A stretch of 64,000 bases of DNA, taken from Gimesia chilikensis (GTDB lineage Bacteria > Planctomycetota > Planctomycetia > Planctomycetales > Planctomycetaceae). The position numbers and the translations under genes are program-made. Below, piece by piece: positions 16,228 through 24,146 of this stretch (positions are counted from its first letter, which is position 1; the number at the start of each line of letters is the position of its first letter). The notes under the pieces are model-generated. The model ran no database searches. It saw only the letters and a program-made list of their open reading frames with translations, and was not told the origin of the DNA. The stretch covers positions 6,809,248-6,873,247 of the forward strand of contig NZ_CP036266.1 of NCBI RefSeq assembly GCF_007744075.1. Direction: 5' to 3'.

Positions 16228-17724
16228 TTAGTTTCTGCGGGGATCGCGGGAGAGTTTTCGTTCCGCTCGGCCTTCCGATCGCTCTCCGTGGACAAAGACG
16301 CCCGGCTGCTCTGCAGACAGGCAACGGTTGCTGGCCCAACGTCTGAGACGGGCCACCGATTCCGCGGCTGTGACAGCCACGGGGACCACGTTCTCAGCAG
16401 CCTTGGTTAACGGGACATCCAGCAGGGCCGCAAGACGACAGCAGGCCCGGATTTCGGAACCGGTCCAGTGCCGGTCTTCGGGCTGCTTCTGGTCCTCGGT
16501 AAGCCCATACTGTTCCCGGTAGATGTTCCAGATCGCCTGCTTCTGACCATCCCCCGGCAGATCCAGAAAGAAGAGGCCGTCAAAACGTTCGGCCCGGATC
16601 AGTTCCGGAGGAAGTTTTGAGATGTCGTTGGCGGTGCAGACCACAAATACATCTGAAGTATGATCGTTGAGCCAACTGAGCAGCGATCCCAGCATACGCG
16701 TGGAGACACCGCTGTCGGACTGTCCGGACGAGGATGCCCCACTCAGGCCTTTTTCAACTTCGTCGATAAACAGAACGGCCGGCTGCATCGCATCCACGAT
16801 CCGGAGGGCTCGCCGTGTTCGCTCTTCCGTCTGGCCTACGAGTGAACCCATCAGTGCTCCAACGTCAAGAGTCAGTGTGGCCCGCCCGGTCTCCCTTCCC
16901 AGGGCTTTAGCGAAGGCACTTTTACCGGTACCGGGGACGCCCAGCAGCAGCACACCTCGTGGACGCACATGAGACGATTCCTGAGTCCTGGGACGCAGCG
17001 CACGTCGGCAAAAGGCCTTGAGCGATTCCAGGCCGCCCAGGTCATCAAATGACTCAGAACCGCGATGAAGCGTTAACAGTCCGCTTTTCAGCAGCGTCTG
17101 AGCCTTTAGCTCCAGCACGACCGAGACATCAATGCGTCCGTGCCGTACCAGGGAGAGGCTGAAGGCTCCCTCTGCCTCGTAGCGAGTCAGGCCGCAGGCG
17201 GCGTCCAGGACACATTCCAGTTCCGGTCCCTCAGGCAATTCGCCGGCTTCTGTGGCAATGCTGCGAGCGATCTCTTCCAGCTGGCTCCGGTCAGGGAGAT
17301 CGTGTTCCAGGCAGACGAACAGTTTTTCCAGCTCAGTGGGAATCTGGACCAGGCTGGACAGGACGATCACGAAGGTCCGGGTCTGCTTGCCCAGACTGAT
17401 TTGTTGCGTCAATGCCTGGATGATTTCCGGGGAATTGATGAACCGATGGAAATTCTTGAGGACGAGCAGTGTGGGGCGATCTGGCTCGGTCTGGCTGTTC
17501 AGACTGTGGATGGCTGCCAGGGGATCGGGATACGACGTGTCGCTTTCTCCAACGACCTCTGTTCCCTGCAGCCCCCGGTCGATGTCCCAGGAGAGCAGGC
17601 CCCAGTCTTCACTGTGGCAGAGCCGGGTGATCTCTAGCAGTGCCTCGTCATGTTCATGGCTCTGAATCCAGATGCCGGTAAAGCAGGCGCGTACGTTCTC
17701 CGCCAGTCGTTCGTTTAATAACAT
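16228..17724 (-). CDS. AAA+ ATPase of the Ycf46 type
   Basis: A 498-residue ATPase likely to remodel proteins. An N-terminal degenerate ATPase-like region (about 1-200; TLLVLKNFHRF resembles a Walker B strand) precedes one intact AAA+ module. That module has Walker A GVPGTGKS (262-269), Walker B VLFIDE (317-322), sensor-1 TAND (364-367) and arginine-finger region RAERFD (377-382). This arrangement, a degenerate N-terminal domain plus one active module, is that of plastid/cyanobacterial Ycf46. The AAA+ gene lies beside DUF1257 (Ycf35-like) and DUF2997 genes, a known neighbourhood for such proteins. Here it shares an operon with ubiquitin-like conjugation genes, suggesting work on modified proteins. 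Confidence 0.85.
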   Translation of the reverse strand: MLLNERLAENVRACFTGIWIQSHEHDEALLEITRLCHSEDWGLLSWDIDRGLQGTEVVGESDTSYPDPLAAIHSLNSQTEPDRPTLLVLKNFHRFINSPEIIQALTQQISLGKQTRTFVIVLSSLVQIPTELEKLFVCLEHDLPDRSQLEEIARSIATEAGELPEGPELECVLDAACGLTRYEAEGAFSLSLVRHGRIDVSVVLELKAQTLLKSGLLTLHRGSESFDDLGGLESLKAFCRRALRPRTQESSHVRPRGVLLLGVPGTGKSAFAKALGRETGRATLTLDVGALMGSLVGQTEERTRRALRIVDAMQPAVLFIDEVEKGLSGASSSGQSDSGVSTRMLGSLLSWLNDHTSDVFVVCTANDISKLPPELIRAERFDGLFFLDLPGDGQKQAIWNIYREQYGLTEDQKQPEDRHWTGSEIRACCRLAALLDVPLTKAAENVVPVAVTAAESVARLRRWASNRCLSAEQPGVFVHGERSEGRAERKLSRDPRRN

Positions 17725-17771
17725 AAGTGTTCCCTTGTTTGTTTGAATAATTAAGAATGTGTGAGGTGTGC

Positions 17772-18365
17772 TTAAGCGGTCTCAGCCAGCTGTGCAATCG
17801 TCTCCAGCCAGGAGATGATTTCCCCGTCTGGATCACGTTCCTGCAATAGGGGAACTGTCATCTGTTCGACCGCGCTGGTGTTTAGCCAGTGCTTGGCCCG
17901 ATTCCTAAGCTTGACCCGCGGTCGATGATCGAGCAGTTCCCAGCAATAGTCATTATGCCGGCTGTCGAATACTTTCTGTGCCACCTCCGACGCCACGCAA
18001 TCTTGGTCTCCGAATGTGGGAGTGATGTCGGCCACGGCCTCTATGGCACGGGGATGCAGGTAGTTTTCCAGGCTCCGTTTCTGAGTCAGCACGGCACGAC
18101 AGCGAGGTCGGCGGTTGATCTGAGCAATCAGCATTTCCCGCTGTTCCGACTCAGGGGGCCTCTCCGCGTCATAGATATGAAATTCTGCAAGCTGAAGCGG
18201 TGCCAGTCGCTTGATCCAGGCCCGGGGATGGCCACCGATCGGGAAAAAGATGAGTTGCCTGTTGCCTTCCATGGCAGCCAAATCAGGGAGTGCAGGTTGC
18301 TCAGCATGGAGCAGCGTCGAGATGCGTGTCAAGAATTCGATATCATGCGTCCCTTCGACGACCAC
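17772..18365 (-). CDS. Toprim-like (OLD-type) protein, start codon uncertain
   Basis: The sequence VVEGTHDIEFL has the conserved glutamate and aspartate of Toprim domains, and HIYDAERPPES supplies a second acidic site, as in OLD-family nucleases. Residues beyond about 70 (RAVLTQKRSLENYLHP) also fit that family. The GTG at 18365 would remove the first beta strand: the upstream frame reads TVRVLVVVEG and stays open for about 30 more codons, to a TGA near 18454, but holds no ATG, GTG or TTG. A non-standard start (CTG, ATT or ATA) behind the GAGAGGAG at the end of the DUF2997 gene is possible. There is no ATPase domain, unlike full OLD proteins. Confidence 0.6.
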   Translation of the reverse strand: MVVEGTHDIEFLTRISTLLHAEQPALPDLAAMEGNRQLIFFPIGGHPRAWIKRLAPLQLAEFHIYDAERPPESEQREMLIAQINRRPRCRAVLTQKRSLENYLHPRAIEAVADITPTFGDQDCVASEVAQKVFDSRHNDYCWELLDHRPRVKLRNRAKHWLNTSAVEQMTVPLLQERDPDGEIISWLETIAQLAETA

Positions 18366-18436
18366 CAGGACACGTACGGTCTGGGGATCTTGCAGAATCC
18401 GCTCAGGTAATTCCTGTATGTGTTGTGAAGTGAAAA

Positions 18437-18631
18437 CTAATTCTCCTCTCTTAATTCATTAGGTTGCTGTTGAACCGTCTGATGGTATTCGGCGGTCAGC
18501 TGTTCCGAAGAAACTGTTCCCAGGGCTGATTCCAGAAACCGGCTGGCGTCTCGGCAGCGAGAGCCGGTAAAGCCGCGTGTTTCGATCCGGGACTGACCGT
18601 CGGTAGAGATAATGATTTCAATGGTTTGCAT
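18437..18631 (-). CDS. DUF2997 family protein
   Basis: A 64-residue protein of DUF2997: MQTIEIIISTDGQSRIETRG, then GFTGSRCRDASRFLESALG. This short family sits beside DUF1257 (Ycf35) in cyanobacteria and other bacteria. ATG 18631 gives the family's usual length; the longer frame to 18790 adds an unrelated segment inside the DUF1257 gene. It overlaps the end of the DUF1257 gene by 14 bp, so translation is probably coupled. No biochemical role is established; association with the AAA+ ATPase is suggested by context only. Confidence 0.8.
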   Translation of the reverse strand: MQTIEIIISTDGQSRIETRGFTGSRCRDASRFLESALGTVSSEQLTAEYHQTVQQQPNELREEN

Positions 18632-18995
18632 GGCCCTCTCCGATCTGAATAGTGAGTTTGATGGAACCGTCGCTGAGTCGGTTTTCCAGGACGGAATGTC
18701 CCTTACGCCTGGCTTCCAGACGACATTTTTCCACGCTATAGGATTGAAGCAGCCGATTGAGATGAGTCGGCTCACCCCAACGGCCTTCAAAGTTGTCGTA
18801 ACGGACCTGCCTCTGTTCTACGTCGAAGACGACGGGATACCGCCAGTCGGGGAGACGGACCGCGTAACCAGTAGCTTCCCCACTAAACAGCGGGACGGTT
18901 TCATGAACGGGCTCTCCCAGTTCGAGACGACGGCAGGCCAGTCCCAGGGCTTCAGCATCGCGGACCTCGGTCTGGATCGTGACAATATGTGACAT
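18618..18995 (-). CDS. DUF1257 (Ycf35-like) protein
   Basis: A 125-residue protein of the DUF1257/Ycf35 family: MSHIVTIQTEVRDAEALGLA at the start, a central YAVRLPDWRYPVVFDVEQRQ, and VRYDNFEGRWGEPTHLNRLL, where aromatic and glycine positions match the family. It is cytosolic. The gene is directly downstream of a lipoprotein gene (1 bp gap) and overlaps DUF2997, indicating one transcription unit. Family members occur in plastid and cyanobacterial genomes next to ycf46-type genes; function unknown. Confidence 0.8.
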   Translation of the reverse strand: MSHIVTIQTEVRDAEALGLACRRLELGEPVHETVPLFSGEATGYAVRLPDWRYPVVFDVEQRQVRYDNFEGRWGEPTHLNRLLQSYSVEKCRLEARRKGHSVLENRLSDGSIKLTIQIGEGHANH

Positions 18996-18996
18996 A

Positions 18997-19569
18997 TCAT
19001 GTGTTCCTTTCTGTAGGATGAGTGGAATCGGGCTTCTGCGGGAAATCCGTCAGCCGTGGTTGGTCTGGATCTGTGTTTGCAGGTGGCATCAGCCGCGGTT
19101 CGGATGAGATTAGGTCTTCCAGCAGCAGTTCCGTCATTTGTTGATCGTCTGCGGGTTCGATTTTCTGACTGAGCAGCAACCAGCAGATCAACAGGGGCAG
19201 CAGGCTGACGACCACCATGGCCACCCTGGTAATTGCAGCGGCAATAATCGGATCACGATTACGGGTGTCAGCGATTTCGCGACGTTCCGCCTCCAACTGG
19301 TCCCGCTGGTGTCCGATTTCGTTTCGTTCGGTCTGCATTTCGTGCTGCAGAGTGACCATCTCCTGCCGGGACCTGGCATCCGCTTCCACCAGTTCCCGTG
19401 AACCAGAGGCGACTTCCTGCTGAAGTTCCGCCATCCGCTGGTTTTGCTCAGCCTGGCGTTCCAATTGCTGTGTGGCCAGTTCGGCCACGCGGCTGTTTTC
19501 GTCGGAACTACAACCGGCTGCGGTCAGCAGGATCAGTGTCAGTATGATTGGCAGAGTCGGTTTTTCCAT
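18997..19569 (-). CDS. Lipoprotein with periplasmic coiled coil and membrane helix
   Basis: A 190-residue protein starting with a lipoprotein signal (MEKPTLPIILTLILLTAAGC, lipobox at TAAGC). A long coiled coil follows (about residues 30-105, ELATQQLERQAEQNQRMAEL onward), then a transmembrane helix (VAMVVVSLLPLLICWLLL, about 115-133), then an acidic tail. So a lipid anchor and a second membrane span enclose a rod-like segment. It is part of the ubiquitin-like operon and the only membrane protein there besides the small upstream gene. It may tether the machinery to the membrane. No family recognised. Confidence 0.65.
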   Translation of the reverse strand: MEKPTLPIILTLILLTAAGCSSDENSRVAELATQQLERQAEQNQRMAELQQEVASGSRELVEADARSRQEMVTLQHEMQTERNEIGHQRDQLEAERREIADTRNRDPIIAAAITRVAMVVVSLLPLLICWLLLSQKIEPADDQQMTELLLEDLISSEPRLMPPANTDPDQPRLTDFPQKPDSTHPTERNT

Positions 19570-19699
19570 GTGCCCTCCAGCGTTGAATCAGGTGTTTGAG
19601 AATTCCCTGCAGCGCCAGTCGTAACCGCCGTTCCTTGATGAAAGCGACGACAGTCAGCAATAGAGCGACAGAGACGAACGTTAAAACCATGTATTCCAA
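19508..19699 (-). CDS. Small single-pass membrane protein, first gene of the operon
   Basis: A membrane protein of about 63 residues: VLTFVSVALLLTVVAFI is one helix, followed by a basic stretch KERRLRLALQGILKHLIQRW and a polar tail. TTG 19699 lies about 9 nt after AGGAG and gives a sensible protein; ATG 19690 is the alternative. It overlaps the lipoprotein start by 62 bp. It has no known family. As the first gene after the terminator at 19739-19765, it is nearest the likely promoter of the operon. Confidence 0.5.
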   Translation of the reverse strand: MEYMVLTFVSVALLLTVVAFIKERRLRLALQGILKHLIQRWRAHGKTDSANHTDTDPADRSRL

Positions 19700-19738
19700 G
19701 CAAGGCTCCTTTCTATTGAGGATGCGTAAAAACAAAAT

Positions 19739-19765
19739 GCCCCGCATTTATGTGCAATGCGGGGC
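19739..19765 (-). terminator. Bidirectional hairpin terminator
   Basis: A perfect 10 bp GC-rich stem (GCCCCGCATT, 19739-19748, with 19756-19765; loop TATGTGC) has a T-run on the plus side (GTTTTT) and an A-rich flank on the other, so it can stop transcription both ways. It isolates the ubiquitin-like operon from the GYF genes upstream. The GCCCCG stem start is shared with the hairpin at 14943-14980. Confidence 0.75.
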
Positions 19766-19828
19766 GTTTTTACTGATGACGAGTTTGAAAGAAGATCGAC
19801 TGCGATCAATGATAGGTAAGCGTTTCCC

Positions 19829-19866
19829 TCATGTATCATGCCACGTTTTAGGCCAAAATTTAGATG
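19829..19866 (+). repeat. Direct repeat A (35 bp dispersed repeat)
   Basis: Contains ATGTATCATGCCACGTTTT followed by AGGCCAAAATTTAG. It is nearly identical to copy B at 22349-22385 (one difference over 33 bp) and similar to copy C at 24423-24456. All three copies have the same orientation and lie between genes. The core TTTTGGGCCAAAA (TTTTAGGCCAAAA here) is almost palindromic. See the finding on cassette-like modules. Confidence 0.7.
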
Positions 19867-20019
19867 ATGGGACGCGCCTGATATCTAATTTTTCCAGCTT
19901 GTCATTTCTCCTGGCTTCTTTTCTTTTTCTTCAAATATTATGACGCGTTTTTCGCCAGAATTAAGGTCGACGATGCTCTCACAGTTCTGAGGAGATGAAT
20001 TGAAAGCTGTTCTGGGCAA

Positions 20020-20562
20020 CTATTTGCTGAAGAGAAGCACTTGAAATCCCCAGAAAAGAAATACAGCTCCAAGAACGATCACAAACAGACCTGCAATTCT
20101 GTTTTCCACTGGGCTATGATGCGGGTTACCTCTGGAATCATGTGCTGTCCCGGTCAGCAACGTATAACAGCCGATTAAAACCACGGCGAAGCCACCGATG
20201 ATCATCGAATAAGGCCTAATAATGTAGAACCTGTGACCATATGGTACCAATGATAGTGCATTGACTGTAATCCATGATAAGAATGCCACTCCCGCCAGAA
20301 AGTTCCAGCCAGGCAAAGGGGGAATAGTGCTGCGTTCGTCGGCAGGGTCTGTTTTTTCAGGAACAAAGTCGGGAAATAATCCGATCTCGTATGCCTGATA
20401 TTTCCGGCCATCCTCATGAATGACCTCTGTTTCCGGCTGGATGTAGTCCAGCTCGACATAATCCCAGAGTTCATTATAAGAGTAAGGGCCTGCAAGCAGG
20501 CCCTGATCATCAAACCGCCACTCTGTGGCTTTCCGGTTTTCGGGGACTGGATATTCTGTCAC
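20020..20562 (-). CDS. GYF_2 (DUF4339) membrane protein
   Basis: A 180-residue protein with an N-terminal GYF_2-like domain (WRFDDQGLLAGPYSYNELWD, residues about 15-34, and the aromatic YQAYEIG) followed by four hydrophobic helices (about 85-180). GYF_2 domains bind proline-rich peptides and are typical of planctomycete membrane proteins. It has a sister gene 61 bp upstream of the same design, so the two probably form an operon. Cellular role unknown. Confidence 0.7.
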   Translation of the reverse strand: MTEYPVPENRKATEWRFDDQGLLAGPYSYNELWDYVELDYIQPETEVIHEDGRKYQAYEIGLFPDFVPEKTDPADERSTIPPLPGWNFLAGVAFLSWITVNALSLVPYGHRFYIIRPYSMIIGGFAVVLIGCYTLLTGTAHDSRGNPHHSPVENRIAGLFVIVLGAVFLFWGFQVLLFSK

Positions 20563-20623
20563 GTGGGGCGTTCTCCTTGCTGTTAAGGTTAACCAATCAA
20601 TATTTCCTATTTATGCTGGGGCT

Positions 20624-21367
20624 TCAGGACAGGGGCAGAAATTGGGCGTTACGTCGCAGCCAGAAAAGTGTCGTGAGTAGAAACGCCCATTCGCACAATT
20701 CGACGATCACTTCAAAATAGTTAATTAACTCGACTGCCACGGTTTTTGAGGCAAAGTTGCTCTGGTCAGCCATCGCAATAATCCCAATCCCCCAGAGAGA
20801 CAACAGTAGGTGGACCGCTGTTGCGATCACGATACTGAGGATAATGATATTCGGGCCTGAACGGCTTAACGCTCTAAGTCGAGCCCCACCTATGAACAAT
20901 GAAATCGTCACCCCCAATGAAACAAGCATGCTGACAAACATCGCAAAAGCCTCAAGCCCCATCAGAGGATCTTTTTCGTCTAAAACAGTGCCGTAAGTCA
21001 TTTGTGAGACGACATAAAAGCACCAGAGCCAAGGGGAGATCTGAAGCGTGTAGATACAGATCCAGTTTGCCATGGCGGGCAGTCTGGGATTCGTGATCAA
21101 GGGCTCAATGGGACAGCTTTCCACTGGGGGAGCCGGAGGAGATTGCAGAGTGGCTTCTTCAGATCCAGAGACGAAATCACTCCAGGCAGACAGTGGCTTC
21201 CATTCCTTCGAATCTGATGAGTAGGCAAAATCAGCCGAACTGATTTTGCTTGACTGCAAGGCATCTCTGATTTGCTGGTGAGACAGCGGGCCTTCCGCCA
21301 TACCATTCTTCGCCAGCCACCACTGGCTCGGGGGACTTTCAGTTGTTTTGTTATTTTCTTCGTGCAT
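20624..21367 (-). CDS. GYF_2 (DUF4339) membrane protein
   Basis: A 247-residue protein (ATG 21367 is used; TTG 21379 would add four residues). The N-terminal GYF_2 domain reads WWLAKNGMAEGPLSHQQIRD and later WKPLSAW. Four membrane helices follow: around residues 100-130, 140-165, 170-195 and 210-240. It precedes the shorter sister gene. Both lie between two copies of the dispersed direct repeat (19829 and 22349), so they may have arrived as one unit. Confidence 0.7.
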   Translation of the reverse strand: MHEENNKTTESPPSQWWLAKNGMAEGPLSHQQIRDALQSSKISSADFAYSSDSKEWKPLSAWSDFVSGSEEATLQSPPAPPVESCPIEPLITNPRLPAMANWICIYTLQISPWLWCFYVVSQMTYGTVLDEKDPLMGLEAFAMFVSMLVSLGVTISLFIGGARLRALSRSGPNIIILSIVIATAVHLLLSLWGIGIIAMADQSNFASKTVAVELINYFEVIVELCEWAFLLTTLFWLRRNAQFLPLS

Positions 21368-21581
21368 AAAATCTACCAATCTTATCTAGCTGAAATATTT
21401 TTGTTTTTACGCTGTTGGGGTACTGCTTCTTCTGCTGTATTCCCTCTGATTCCAAAGACTGATTAGCAGCCGAATCTGGCCTTTTGCAGCCGAAACAATG
21501 AGAGAATGTCACAACAGCTGTCTGCCCGTTACCCGGCGATACGCGTTGACCTGTTGGACTAATTTACAGCGACTGAATGAT

Positions 21582-21596
21582 ACTTATAGTCCGTGG
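21582..21596 (+). promoter_or_regulatory. C-box-like operator
   Basis: ACTTATAGTCCGTGG resembles the C-box (GACTTATAGTC followed by CGTGG) bound by controller proteins of some restriction-modification systems. It lies 34 bp upstream of an XRE controller-like gene. Autoregulation is inferred from that position. Confidence 0.45.
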
Positions 21597-21613
21597 TTTT
21601 ATCGTCGTTGTCA

Positions 21614-21626
21614 AGTATTAAATACT
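21614..21626 (+). promoter_or_regulatory. Palindrome overlapping the XRE gene start region
   Basis: AGTATTAAATACT is a perfect palindrome around one central A, located four bases before the ATG at 21630. It could be a second binding site of the regulator or part of a -10 element. Confidence 0.4.
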
Positions 21627-21629
21627 CGC

Positions 21630-21851
21630 ATGGCAAAACGAGTAGATATACTGACGAGATTTGGACAGCGGGTCCGGGAACTGCGCAAAGAGCAAGGTTA
21701 CTCGCAGGAGAATTTTGCCTACGCATGTGAGCTGGACCGGACCTATGTCGGCGGGATCGAACGGGGGGAACGGAATCTGTCCCTGCGAAATATTGAACGG
21801 ATCGCAGAAACACTCGAGATCAGTCTGGCCGAGTTGATGGATGGGGTTTGA
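21630..21851 (+). CDS. XRE-family helix-turn-helix regulator, controller-protein type
   Basis: A 73-residue protein that is nearly all a HTH_3 domain: [20 protein letters not shown], then [20 protein letters not shown] with the recognition helix ([11 protein letters not shown]) that is characteristic of controller (C) proteins of restriction-modification systems. ATG 21630 gives the normal C-protein size; the longer frame from 21498 adds an unrelated N-terminus. No restriction or methyltransferase gene adjoins it, so it is an orphan or controls genes nearby. It is the first plus-strand gene between repeats A and B. Confidence 0.8.
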   Translation: MAKRVDILTRFGQRVRELRKEQGYSQENFAYACELDRTYVGGIERGERNLSLRNIERIAETLEISLAELMDGV

Positions 21852-21857
21852 GAGAAC

Positions 21858-22172
21858 TCAGGCTGCTGGATCAGTAAGCATGACGACTCCCAGACGGTCA
21901 GAAGCGTCTGCCATCGCCTGGCTGGCAGCCTCCGGAGTGTTAAACAAACGGAGAATTTTTACACTGGTCGCATCAGAACGGCACACAGCATAGCGTAGCC
22001 GTGCTACCAGCAACTGCTGGCGAAGTTCTTGGATGTCTGCTTTTCTCCATTTCGGGATGATCCTTGGGACGCCAGAATAGATAGCCAACATTTCTGGATC
22101 TTCGAGATCCATTTCTTCGTACCAGAACCGCAGGGCCGCTCTGATTAACATAATTTCTTGTTTCTGTAGCAT
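21858..22172 (-). CDS. Hypothetical protein convergent to the XRE regulator
   Basis: A 104-residue soluble protein beginning MLQKQEIMLIRAALRFWYEE with a strong ribosome binding site (AAAGGAGATCT). It contains FWYEEMDLEDPEMLAIYSGV and a helical region RKADIQELRQQLLVARLRYA. The start at 22271 would add an unrelated segment. It faces the XRE gene with 6 bp between the stops. No family recognised. Confidence 0.6.
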   Translation of the reverse strand: MLQKQEIMLIRAALRFWYEEMDLEDPEMLAIYSGVPRIIPKWRKADIQELRQQLLVARLRYAVCRSDATSVKILRLFNTPEAASQAMADASDRLGVVMLTDPAA

Positions 22173-22865
22173 AGATCTCCTTTCGTTGAATTCTATTTTG
22201 ATTTCAAGTTGATGGGGATGGGTTGAAAAAGCATACCGAATTGGGGAGTCATGGGCGGCTCGCGATACCATTTTCTATGAACGCTATTTTTCAACATCAA
22301 TAGTGAAAATACAGGGTTTGAACGCTTACCCAATAGATAATATCTCCCCTATGTATCATGCCACGTTTTGGGCCAAAATTTAGGTGTAATTGTGTGATTA
22401 GAGGGGGCAAAGCCGACAAATTGACTTGTTCTGAAGTAAAACGCGGTTAGGGTTGAATGCGATAGCCCAGGACTAGCGGATTACCGTAGTCCAACTGGTT
22501 GAAACACGTATTACTGGCACTTTTGCGCGGCCTCAGAGCTCTTATATTTTATAATCTGGGGCAATCCCGACTGAAATTTGAGTTTTGATTCACTGACACC
22601 GGCCGGGGAGTTGAGAGCGACTGTTCTGAGTGCAATCAGTAGTGCCCCAGCAAAACCGAATAAGACTTATTCGCTGCCTTAAACTGCGAATCGAGTCTCT
22701 CCTGGTTGCATTTAATATTGTGGTCCATGGTTGATAAACCAACGAACTGGACCAATTCTGCATTGCGCTCGAACGTATGGTGTGGCGACTGTCAACTGGT
22801 AATACATTGCCTGATTCTATCGTTAGCTGCTAGAATCGAAGTCCGAGATTGATAAGGAAACCATT
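22173..22865. other. Intergenic region containing repeat B
   Basis: About 690 bp without a supported gene. It holds direct repeat copy B (22349-22385). The rest shows no coding signal or clear hairpin. Confidence 0.5.
22349..22385 (+). repeat. Direct repeat B
   Basis: Matches copy A at 19829-19866 over ATGTATCATGCCACGTTTT then GGGCCAAAATTTAGG. Upstream of it lies AACGCTTACC, which is the inverse of GGTAAGCGTT upstream of copy A, so the flanks may also be related in inverted form. Confidence 0.7.
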
Positions 22866-24146
22866 ATGCCCACTAAAAAACAGATTCAACCCGGCGAAAA
22901 AGTGCCGCTCAAACTGACAGCCGCCGAGCGGAAGCTGATCTTGGGTGATCTGCCGTGCGTCGAACAGGATTACGAGCAAATCATTCAGGAAACTCCTGTC
23001 GGCAAACCAGTAATGATCACCCTCGACGCCCTCAACGACTTCGGCGATTACATCGCTGCCGAGTTTAACCACTGCGACGACGAGAAGCAGCAAAAGAAAC
23101 TCAATAACATCTTCGACAAGATTCAGCGCTTGCTTGACGCGTACACGGATGAAGAGTCTCCGCAGATTCTGAAGATTGAGGACGCATACAGGGAAAAAAT
23201 GCTCTCAGATCAGATTGTGGAGATCGTAGATTTTGTGGGTACGACGTTCGTGGCTGCTGAGCAACTTCGCATTAAAACAAAGCCGCTCGAAAACTTCTGG
23301 TTGGAACCTGACCAACGAGATATGCTTTTACTGGTTCCTGGTCTGTCAAAGCGCATCAAGAACAAACTGGTGAAGGAAAAGCCCCTTACTGTGGTGGAAG
23401 TTGCCAACATGACATTATCACTGGCAGAGGATCTGCCGAATGGTGAGATACAGAATCAGGTTGCACTGCTGCTGGTGGCCAGTCATCTGATGGATCGGCT
23501 TGAAGAGGGAATCATGGCGAGAGCCGAACAACTGGAGAACATGGAGGCACAGTCCAGGCCGCAGACAAACCCGGATCTGCTCTATCAGTTCAAGGTCACC
23601 CTGCTCGGACTCGAACCCCAGATCTGGAGGCGAATTCAGATTCAGGACTGCACTCTCGATAAACTGCACGAACATATCCAGACCGCTATGGGCTGGGGCA
23701 ACATGCACTTGCACCAGTTCGAGATTAAGGGGGAACGGTACGGTGACCCTGATCTCCTGGACGATGGTTTCGGTGATTTTGTTTGCTTCGACTCAACAGC
23801 CACAGTACTCAGTCAAATCCTCCCCAGGACTAAAAAGCGGTTTTCCTTCAAATACGAATATGACTTTGGAGATGGCTGGGAACATGAAGTCTTATTTGAG
23901 GGACAGCCTCCGCTGGAAAAGAACAGGAAGTACCCACTCTGTCTGGAAGGAGAACGGGCCTGCCCTCCCGAAGACATTGGCGGAGTTTGGGGCTATGCGG
24001 AATACCTGGAGGCTCTGGATGATCCCAAACATGAGCGGCACGAAGAGTTCAAGGACTGGATTGGTCCGTTTGATTCTCACAAATTCGATCCCAAACAGGC
24101 GACCAGGGACATGAAGAAGGGGCTACCGGAGTGGAGAGAAATGTGA
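22866..24146 (+). CDS. Plasmid pRiA4b ORF-3-like protein
   Basis: A 426-residue protein. Its C-terminal half (about 240-420) is the pRiA4b ORF-3 domain (PF07929): YQFKVTLLGLEPQIWRRIQI, MGWGNMHLHQFEI, YEYDFGDGWEHEVLFE and the final CLEGERACPPEDIGGVWGY. The N-terminal half is helical (about residues 20-235). The domain is widespread in bacteria, often on plasmids or near mobile genes, and its activity is not known. It sits alone between direct repeats B and C. Confidence 0.85.
   Translation: MPTKKQIQPGEKVPLKLTAAERKLILGDLPCVEQDYEQIIQETPVGKPVMITLDALNDFGDYIAAEFNHCDDEKQQKKLNNIFDKIQRLLDAYTDEESPQILKIEDAYREKMLSDQIVEIVDFVGTTFVAAEQLRIKTKPLENFWLEPDQRDMLLLVPGLSKRIKNKLVKEKPLTVVEVANMTLSLAEDLPNGEIQNQVALLLVASHLMDRLEEGIMARAEQLENMEAQSRPQTNPDLLYQFKVTLLGLEPQIWRRIQIQDCTLDKLHEHIQTAMGWGNMHLHQFEIKGERYGDPDLLDDGFGDFVCFDSTATVLSQILPRTKKRFSFKYEYDFGDGWEHEVLFEGQPPLEKNRKYPLCLEGERACPPEDIGGVWGYAEYLEALDDPKHERHEEFKDWIGPFDSHKFDPKQATRDMKKGLPEWREM

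Noticed and set aside
19596-19943. Plus-strand frame across repeat A and the terminator
   Set aside because: It runs antisense to the first operon genes and through a terminator hairpin; no start signal or domain is seen.
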